From Pseudoclavibacter endophyticus (GTDB taxonomy: Bacteria > Actinomycetota > Actinomycetes > Actinomycetales > Microbacteriaceae), in the NCBI RefSeq assembly GCF_008831085.1, contig NZ_WBJY01000001.1, positions 434,001 through 498,000 of the forward strand: 64,000 bases of DNA, read 5' to 3'. The notes beneath the pieces are model-generated. The model saw only the letters and a program-made list of their open reading frames with translations. It made no database searches and was not told where the DNA came from. This document shows positions 58,810 to 64,000 of the stretch, in pieces. How positions within the stretch are numbered: the first letter of the stretch is position 1; each line of letters opens with the position of its first letter. A program made the position numbers and the translations under genes.

Positions 58810-60903
58810 TTATTTCAGTGCCGGCGGCCACCAGGGCAGGCGCTGCGCGAGCATCGGCGCCGTCGTGAAAGCGAGCGCGCGCATGTACGTCGCCGAGACG
58901 TGGCTGTTATCGAAGAAGACCACGATGCCGCCGTAGACGGCTCGACACCGTCCTTCCGGGCAAATGAGGTGGTTGATGTCGAGGTAGATCCCACCCGCGT
59001 TTTCCACGGCAGTGCGCAGTCCATCGTTTGGCTGCACCAGAGCGGTAGGCCAGGTGCAACGGTCGCTTTCGTAGCCCCACCTGTCGCCGCACTCGGGCAT
59101 GTTCACGTCGGAACGGGGATTGTCGCGCACCACGACCACATCGACTCCCGCGGCGGTGATCGTCTCGACCCAGTCATACAGGCCTGGGAGTTCATCTTCT
59201 GTGTCCGGGCCCGTGCTCTGAGTGCCGAGGACGAACACCGCATCGGGTTTGTTCTCGAGAATGTCGATCGTCGCATCGTCCCACATGCCGAGACATTCCT
59301 CTTCGGCCACGTCGCCGTAGGCGCCGTACTGGCAGCCGAACATCAAGTAGCCACGCAGAGCCCACTGATGGAGAATCGCCGCTTGCCCGACGAATTGCGT
59401 CAACTGCTGCACGTGCGAATTGCCCACCAAGTAGACGCTGTGGTTCGTGTCTTCGGGATCGAAAGACGTGTGGTTGGCTTGACAATGCGTGATAGCCGCA
59501 TCACTTACGCCCGCTGGGAGCATGCTTTCTGTGCAAGGAGTCATGCCGCCGATGTCGTGCGAGTTTATCCATGGGTTCGGCAGCACGACGCCGGGGTGCG
59601 GATTCTCTCCACCGGCGGCATTTGGTCCCATCGTTGCGAGGTCGAATTCGCTGAGCTGCTCCCACGCAAGGACTTGGCGCTCATCGACGAGAGTATTCGC
59701 ATGCGCTGCAGTAGCTGCAGCCAATGCGGGCAGCGTGACAATAACGACCGCGGCGCGCCACGGCGCGGTGCGCGGCCATCGACCGTTGCGCGGGGCGCGC
59801 GAGCGCGTGAACCATCCGAAGGGTTTCTCGATCAGGTGCACCGCCGCAACGGACAAGACTGCCGAGAGTGCGAGGAGGAAGGTGCCCTGCAGAACGTCGG
59901 GGCGCGGCGTGCGCAACACGCCCATGCCGATGATGAGCACCGGCCAGTGCACGAGGTAGAGCGCATAGGTGTACTCGCCGATGCGCGTCATGACCGGGTG
60001 GGCCAGCAAGCGATCACCGCCGAACCTCGTCGGGGCGCCGGCGCCGGCGATCACGAGCGCGGCCGACACCACGGGCCAGAGCGCCGCGATGCCGGGGAAG
60101 GTGCCCTCAACCGGGATGACGATGCCGCCGAGCACGGCGCCCGCGATGCCGGCCCACGTCATGATCGAGCGCGAGAGGGGGCCGAGGCGCAGCCATGGCA
60201 CGACGAGCGCCAGAATGGAGCCCGCCGCGAACTCCCACACGCGCGCGCTCAGGTCGAAGTACGCGAACTGCTGGTTCTGCGCGGTGAGAATCGTCGACCA
60301 GGCGAGACCCGCGACGAACAGCGCGCCGAAGAGGGTCAGGGCGAGCGGCCGGAGCGGCACGCGCGCGAACTTCGTGAGCAGCCAGATCACGACGAACAAC
60401 AGCGGCCAGATCACGAAGATCTGCCCCTGAATCGAGAGTGACCAGTAGTGCTGGAACGGCGACGCGAGCGTGCCGTCGTCGGCGAAATAGTTGACGAGGG
60501 CGTCTTGGAGCCAGACGTTCTCGAAGTACAGCGAGCTCGCGAGGAACTGCTCGATGTACTCGCGCAGGCGCGACGGGGGGAGCAGTATGGCGCTTGCGGC
60601 GAGGGTCACCGCCCCGATTCCGATGGCCAGCGGCATGAGGCGCCCGAAGCGCTGCACGATATAGGTGATGGGGCGGAGCGGTTCGCCCCGCTCGAGGCGG
60701 CCGACGAGTGATCGCGTCATGAGGAAGGCCGAGACGAGCAGGAAGATGTCGACGCCGCCCGAGACGCGGTCGAACCAGATGTGGAACGTGGCGACCAGCA
60801 GCAGCGCGAGGGTGCGCAGCCCCTGCACCTCGGGGATCCAGTCGCCTCGTGGTCCGCCCGCGCCAGTCGACGGGGCCGCTGAGACGGTGGCGGGGAGCGT
60901 CAT
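58810..60903 (-). CDS. OafA-like acyltransferase with SGNH domain (copy 2)
   Basis: ATG 60903 gives 697 residues. Same layout as copy 1: QGLRTLALLLVATFHIWFDR and GGVDIFLLVSAFLMTRSLVG, about ten helices to residue 370, then an extracellular part with LVGNSHVQQL (near 490) and DNSHVSATY (near 665). The Asp-x-x-His and Ser of the SGNH site are kept, and block I reads GNSH instead of GDSx. It lies 10 bp upstream of copy 1 on the same strand, so they are co-transcribed. Probably acetylates a different position or sugar. Confidence 0.9.
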   Translation of the reverse strand: MTLPATVSAAPSTGAGGPRGDWIPEVQGLRTLALLLVATFHIWFDRVSGGVDIFLLVSAFLMTRSLVGRLERGEPLRPITYIVQRFGRLMPLAIGIGAVTLAASAILLPPSRLREYIEQFLASSLYFENVWLQDALVNYFADDGTLASPFQHYWSLSIQGQIFVIWPLLFVVIWLLTKFARVPLRPLALTLFGALFVAGLAWSTILTAQNQQFAYFDLSARVWEFAAGSILALVVPWLRLGPLSRSIMTWAGIAGAVLGGIVIPVEGTFPGIAALWPVVSAALVIAGAGAPTRFGGDRLLAHPVMTRIGEYTYALYLVHWPVLIIGMGVLRTPRPDVLQGTFLLALSAVLSVAAVHLIEKPFGWFTRSRAPRNGRWPRTAPWRAAVVIVTLPALAAATAAHANTLVDERQVLAWEQLSEFDLATMGPNAAGGENPHPGVVLPNPWINSHDIGGMTPCTESMLPAGVSDAAITHCQANHTSFDPEDTNHSVYLVGNSHVQQLTQFVGQAAILHQWALRGYLMFGCQYGAYGDVAEEECLGMWDDATIDILENKPDAVFVLGTQSTGPDTEDELPGLYDWVETITAAGVDVVVVRDNPRSDVNMPECGDRWGYESDRCTWPTALVQPNDGLRTAVENAGGIYLDINHLICPEGRCRAVYGGIVVFFDNSHVSATYMRALAFTTAPMLAQRLPWWPPALK
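60680..60830 (-). repeat. 151-bp patch shared with acyltransferase copy 1
   Basis: Partner of 58531-58681, offset 2149 bp; four mismatches in 151 positions by eye. Confidence 0.85.
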
Positions 60904-61015
60904 AGACGAAGGGAGCCTTCACAGTTGGGCGACGGAGACGCCCCAGCGTAAACGACGCGAAGAACGATCGGGAGCATTCGCGGTAGCGCGGCTATGGGGT
61001 GCATCGGCCCAGTGG

Positions 61016-61957
61016 TCACCACAAGCCGGTGACGAGGAGGCCGAAGAGGACGAAACGATCGCGCGGGCGGCGGCGGAGCTGTGAGGCGCGGCGCGCGAGC
61101 CGCAGCGACTCCGTGAGCGTCTTCCGCGAGAGGACTTCGCGGAACCAGGCGAGCCTCGGTGCTTCCTCGGCCGAGGCGACCCGGAGGCAGGCATCCACGG
61201 TGAGTTCGACCTGGCGGCGGTGCCACCCGGCCGCGCTGAGCCGTAGCCGCTTGAGTGCCTGGGCGGCGCCGGCGTTCGCGCCCACCGCGTTTCCGTCGTG
61301 CTGACGGTAGTCGACCGTCGGAGTCGGGTCGATGATCCATCGCAGTCCCGCCGAACGTGCCATCGCGTAGATGAGCCAGTCATGTGCGAACACGAGTCGC
61401 GCGGGCGAGGCCGGGTCGCGCAGCTCGTGCTGCACGAGGCGCGCCAGGCGACTGGTCAGCAGGAAGCTCGAGCCGGGACCGGGCGTCTCGAAGAGGTGAT
61501 CGGCGAGGCGCTGCGGATAGTCCTTGCGAATCAGCGTGCGACTGCCGTCGGGCCGGAAGGCGGTGACGTTCGACGACACGCCGTCGGCGCCGTGCTCGAT
61601 CAACAGGCGCGCGTGCGAGGCGAGCTTTCTCGGCGCCCAGCGATCGTCCTGGTCGGCGAAGCCGACGTAGTCGATCTCGTCAAGATCGAGCTCGGTCAGC
61701 AGGCGGAAGAAGTTCGGGGCGGGCTCGCCGAAGATGCCGGGGGTCAAGACGCGGATGCGCGGGTCGCGGGCCGCGGCGTCCTTCAGCTTGGCGCGCGTGC
61801 CGTCGGTCGAGTTGTCGTCCGAGACGAGGAGCGTGATGTCGACCGCCTCCTGCGAGAGGATTGTCGAGAGCTGTTCGTCGAGGTACCGCTCGCCGTTGTG
61901 CGTCGCGAGCAGGACGGCGATGCGCGGAGGGTTCGCGACCGGGGGCATGCGCTTCAT
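61016..61957 (-). CDS. Family 2 glycosyltransferase, rhamnosyltransferase-like
   Basis: ATG 61957 gives 313 residues; ATG 61948 is equally possible, as neither has a clear ribosome site. GT-A features: AVLLATHNGERYLDEQLSTI near 14, VSDDNSTDGT near 46, and DYVGFADQDDRWAPRKL near 96 with the DQDDRW metal motif typical of rhamnosyltransferases. Then VFAHDWLIYAMA and a long C-terminal helical part. Together with rfbB/rfbD it points to a rhamnose-containing polymer. It sits between acyltransferase copies 2 and 3. Confidence 0.9.
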   Translation of the reverse strand: MKRMPPVANPPRIAVLLATHNGERYLDEQLSTILSQEAVDITLLVSDDNSTDGTRAKLKDAAARDPRIRVLTPGIFGEPAPNFFRLLTELDLDEIDYVGFADQDDRWAPRKLASHARLLIEHGADGVSSNVTAFRPDGSRTLIRKDYPQRLADHLFETPGPGSSFLLTSRLARLVQHELRDPASPARLVFAHDWLIYAMARSAGLRWIIDPTPTVDYRQHDGNAVGANAGAAQALKRLRLSAAGWHRRQVELTVDACLRVASAEEAPRLAWFREVLSRKTLTESLRLARRASQLRRRPRDRFVLFGLLVTGLW

Positions 61958-62013
61958 CGTATCGCCGGCGCGTGGCCTGTCACCCGACACCGGCGGCGTT
62001 CCGAAGTGTGTAC

Positions 62014-64000
62014 TCAGAACTTGCTCCAAACGCTGGCAGGCCACCAACTGATGTGAGGGTGAACTTGATCGGCGAATACTTGAGCAAGCGATCGTGACAT
62101 CGTTGCCGTGAGGTGGTTGTCGTCCAAGTACGTCACAATGCCGCCTAGAGTAGGTCGGCACGTGCCGTCGGGGCAGACTGCGCCGTTGACGTCTACCCAT
62201 ACGCCACCAGCTTCCTCGATCTGTGTGATGAACTGCGGGAGTGCATCCGGATCCTCCGGAACTTTGAATATGCACTCTTCTGCATCGTGGCCGTGCTCAA
62301 CGGCACAGAAGTAGGGCGCAGTTGGGAATCGGGGTGTGTCGCGGATGACAACGACTTCGGTGGTCGTCTGCTGGGTAACGTGCGCGACCGTTGGGACGTG
62401 ATCGCCGAGGACGGTGTCTTTATAGGGAGACGCCGTATCATTATGTAGGAGATCGGTGTCTCCAACACGCGAAACCGTTCCGACGATGACGAGCAGGTCT
62501 GGTTGTGTCTCGGTAACGAACTCAATGGCCGTTTCCCACATTTTCGCGCACTGTTCTGTGGGGGTGCTATCGGGACCAGGCGCGATGCAGCCGGGCGATC
62601 CGTAGGCCCGAATGTGCCAGGACGGATGCTGTTGCATTGTCTCCCACAGCATGCCGGTGTACATCATTGCGTGCGAGTTGCCAATGACAACGATCCGGCG
62701 ATCTGCGGCACCGCTTTGTACATCAGCACCATCCTCGAGGCAAGCAAGTCCGCCCCACCACTTGTCCAGCGGGCACCAGTCTCCACGAATGTCGGGGGGA
62801 GTTTCGACGACCATATCCGCAGGTACGAGCGCATCGAACTCTTCGTTTGGATTCGCTTGAGGGCCACGATCGGAAACATCGGTCAGCCAAATGGCGTCAA
62901 GCGCGGACATTTGCATTCGCTTGAGTCCTTCTTCGCCCCCGACTCCGATACCTGTTGCAAGCACTGCGCCAACAGTGAAAACCGCGAGGGTTCGTTTCCC
63001 CAGACGTGGAAGTCGACGCTTCTGCATGGGCTGTTCTCGGCTCATCCATCTTGTGACCGGGCGTTCCACGGCGTGGGTGATGACGACGGCCAGTGCCGCC
63101 GAGATGAGGAGCAGTACGAGGCCATCGATCGCGCTCGGGGTGTCGCCGCCAACGAGATTCGCGTACAGAATGAGGATCGGCCAGTGCGTGAGGTAGAGGG
63201 CGTACGTATAGCCACCAATGCGCTGGAGTATGCGACTGCCGAGGATAGGGTCTGGTCTCTGGGTCGTCGACCGTGGGGCGTCCGCTGCGGCTATGACCAG
63301 TACGGCGCAGAAGACTGGCCACATCGCGGGCCAGCCCGGGTATGCGGCGTCGACGGGCATGACGAAACCGCACAGCACGGCGCCGATGAGACCGATCGAC
63401 GTCATGATGCGCCGGATATGTCCGGGGAATCGAAGCCACGGGATGACCAGAGCGAGCACGCTCCCCAGCGCGAACTCCCATAGGCGCGCCGGGAGATCGA
63501 AGTACGCGAACTCGGGGCTGACCGAGGTCAAGTGCAGGGCCCACGAGAACGACGCAATCGAGACCACGGCGAAGACACCGAGGAGAAGTGAGCGAGGCCG
63601 AATCCCCGTCTTGCGCGCGATCCACTCGCAGAGGAGATGCACGAACGGCCAGAGGACGAAGACCTGTCCCTGCAGGGATAGCGACCAGAAGTGCTGGAAG
63701 AAACTGGATTCATGCCGGTTCGCCGCGTAGTAATCCACGGCCTCACCCTGAAGCCAGAAGTTCATCCAGTAAGTGCCAGAGGCGAGGGCCTGATCGAAGA
63801 GCGTGCTCCATGAGTGCGGCGCAATGAAGATGAGTACCGCAACAACGGTGAGCACAATGGCAGCGAGCGCCGCCGGTAACAGTCTCGCGAACTTGCGGAC
63901 GATGTACGTGATCGGTCTGGTGAGGTTGCCCGCCTCGGCGCGGTCGGCCAGTGAACGCGTCATGAGGTAGGCGCCGATGAACAGGAAGATGTCGACGCCA
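62014..64000 (-). CDS. OafA-like acyltransferase with SGNH domain (copy 3), 5' truncated
   Basis: The frame stays open to the window edge, so the start lies beyond 64000; about 660 residues are visible. At the edge GVDIFLFIGAYLMTRSLADR is the same motif as in the other copies. About ten helices follow, then IGNSHAMMY (near nt 62670) and DDNHLTATMSR (near nt 62120) in the SGNH domain. This copy is clearly more diverged. Its base composition is also visibly lower in GC in the SGNH part (62050-62900) than in its neighbours, which may mark foreign origin. Confidence 0.88.
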   Translation of the reverse strand, partial: GVDIFLFIGAYLMTRSLADRAEAGNLTRPITYIVRKFARLLPAALAAIVLTVVAVLIFIAPHSWSTLFDQALASGTYWMNFWLQGEAVDYYAANRHESSFFQHFWSLSLQGQVFVLWPFVHLLCEWIARKTGIRPRSLLLGVFAVVSIASFSWALHLTSVSPEFAYFDLPARLWEFALGSVLALVIPWLRFPGHIRRIMTSIGLIGAVLCGFVMPVDAAYPGWPAMWPVFCAVLVIAAADAPRSTTQRPDPILGSRILQRIGGYTYALYLTHWPILILYANLVGGDTPSAIDGLVLLLISAALAVVITHAVERPVTRWMSREQPMQKRRLPRLGKRTLAVFTVGAVLATGIGVGGEEGLKRMQMSALDAIWLTDVSDRGPQANPNEEFDALVPADMVVETPPDIRGDWCPLDKWWGGLACLEDGADVQSGAADRRIVVIGNSHAMMYTGMLWETMQQHPSWHIRAYGSPGCIAPGPDSTPTEQCAKMWETAIEFVTETQPDLLVIVGTVSRVGDTDLLHNDTASPYKDTVLGDHVPTVAHVTQQTTTEVVVIRDTPRFPTAPYFCAVEHGHDAEECIFKVPEDPDALPQFITQIEEAGGVWVDVNGAVCPDGTCRPTLGGIVTYLDDNHLTATMSRSLAQVFADQVHPHISWWPASVWSKF

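Noticed and set aside
1-64000. Mobile element or prophage
   Set aside because: No transposase, integrase, terminal inverted repeats or target duplications were seen; only the SGNH half at the right end looks compositionally odd.

Overview
The window is high-GC (roughly 70 %), gene-dense actinobacterial chromosome. Several small genes (DUF3073, a bacterial SCP2-like protein beside purD, DUF3817 beside purQ), a three-part PurS/PurQ/PurL enzyme, frequent GTG starts and leaderless-looking starts suggest Micrococcales, most likely Microbacteriaceae. The genus cannot be fixed from the sequence. I see no rRNA, tRNA, CRISPR array, insertion sequence or prophage. About 52 protein genes are annotated. 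The first gene and the last gene are cut by the window edges.

Layout. 1-4.5 kb: a three-gene cassette of a PaaK-like adenylate-forming ligase (truncated), a fused monooxygenase-like/GNAT protein and an Acg-type nitroreductase. 5-7.3 kb: purL (-). 7.4-12.9 kb: an iron-siderophore uptake operon (SIP reductase, two FecCD permeases, ATPase, lipoprotein) behind a DtxR/IdeR-like box. 12.9-14.8 kb: an ECF42-type sigma factor with its DGPF/YCII partner and a plausible self-recognised promoter. 15-31.8 kb: housekeeping genes, with most of the de novo purine pathway (purQ, purS, purC, purD, purF, purM) interleaved with a DUF3817 protein, an AI-2E exporter-family protein, a protein phosphatase, DUF3073, a flavoprotein, a two-gene fluoride channel, an aldo/keto reductase and an IclR regulator. 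31.9-38.1 kb: PadR regulator and DUF4097 protein divergent from a large RND transporter. 38.2-42.6 kb: alpha/beta hydrolase, DEAD-box helicase, CPBP protease and GtrA protein. 42.8-44.7 kb: purK and purE. 44.7-48.2 kb: an LCP-family ligase and a rhomboid-like/DUF2156 fusion. 48.3-51.5 kb: a triple SnoaL-domain protein, a single SnoaL protein and a divergent IclR regulator. 51.5-64 kb: a surface-glycan locus with a GT1 glycosyltransferase, rfbD, rfbB, three OafA-like acyltransferases with SGNH domains, and a GT2 glycosyltransferase. A glutamate decarboxylase on the opposite strand interrupts it.

How it works together. Nine purine genes (purL, Q, S, C, D, F, M, K, E) supply nearly every step from PRPP to SAICAR; purN, purB, purH and purA are not here. 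The iron operon imports a ferric siderophore and strips the metal with its own SIP flavoprotein. The right end makes and decorates a rhamnose-containing cell-surface polymer; the LCP ligase and GtrA protein may belong to the same wall biology. The most unusual items are the triple SnoaL protein, the rhomboid/DUF2156 fusion, the RND transporter with a disordered linker of about 220 residues, the near-identical patch shared by two tandem acyltransferase genes, and a window-wide preference for the word GGATGC/GCATCC that seems to override codon choice.
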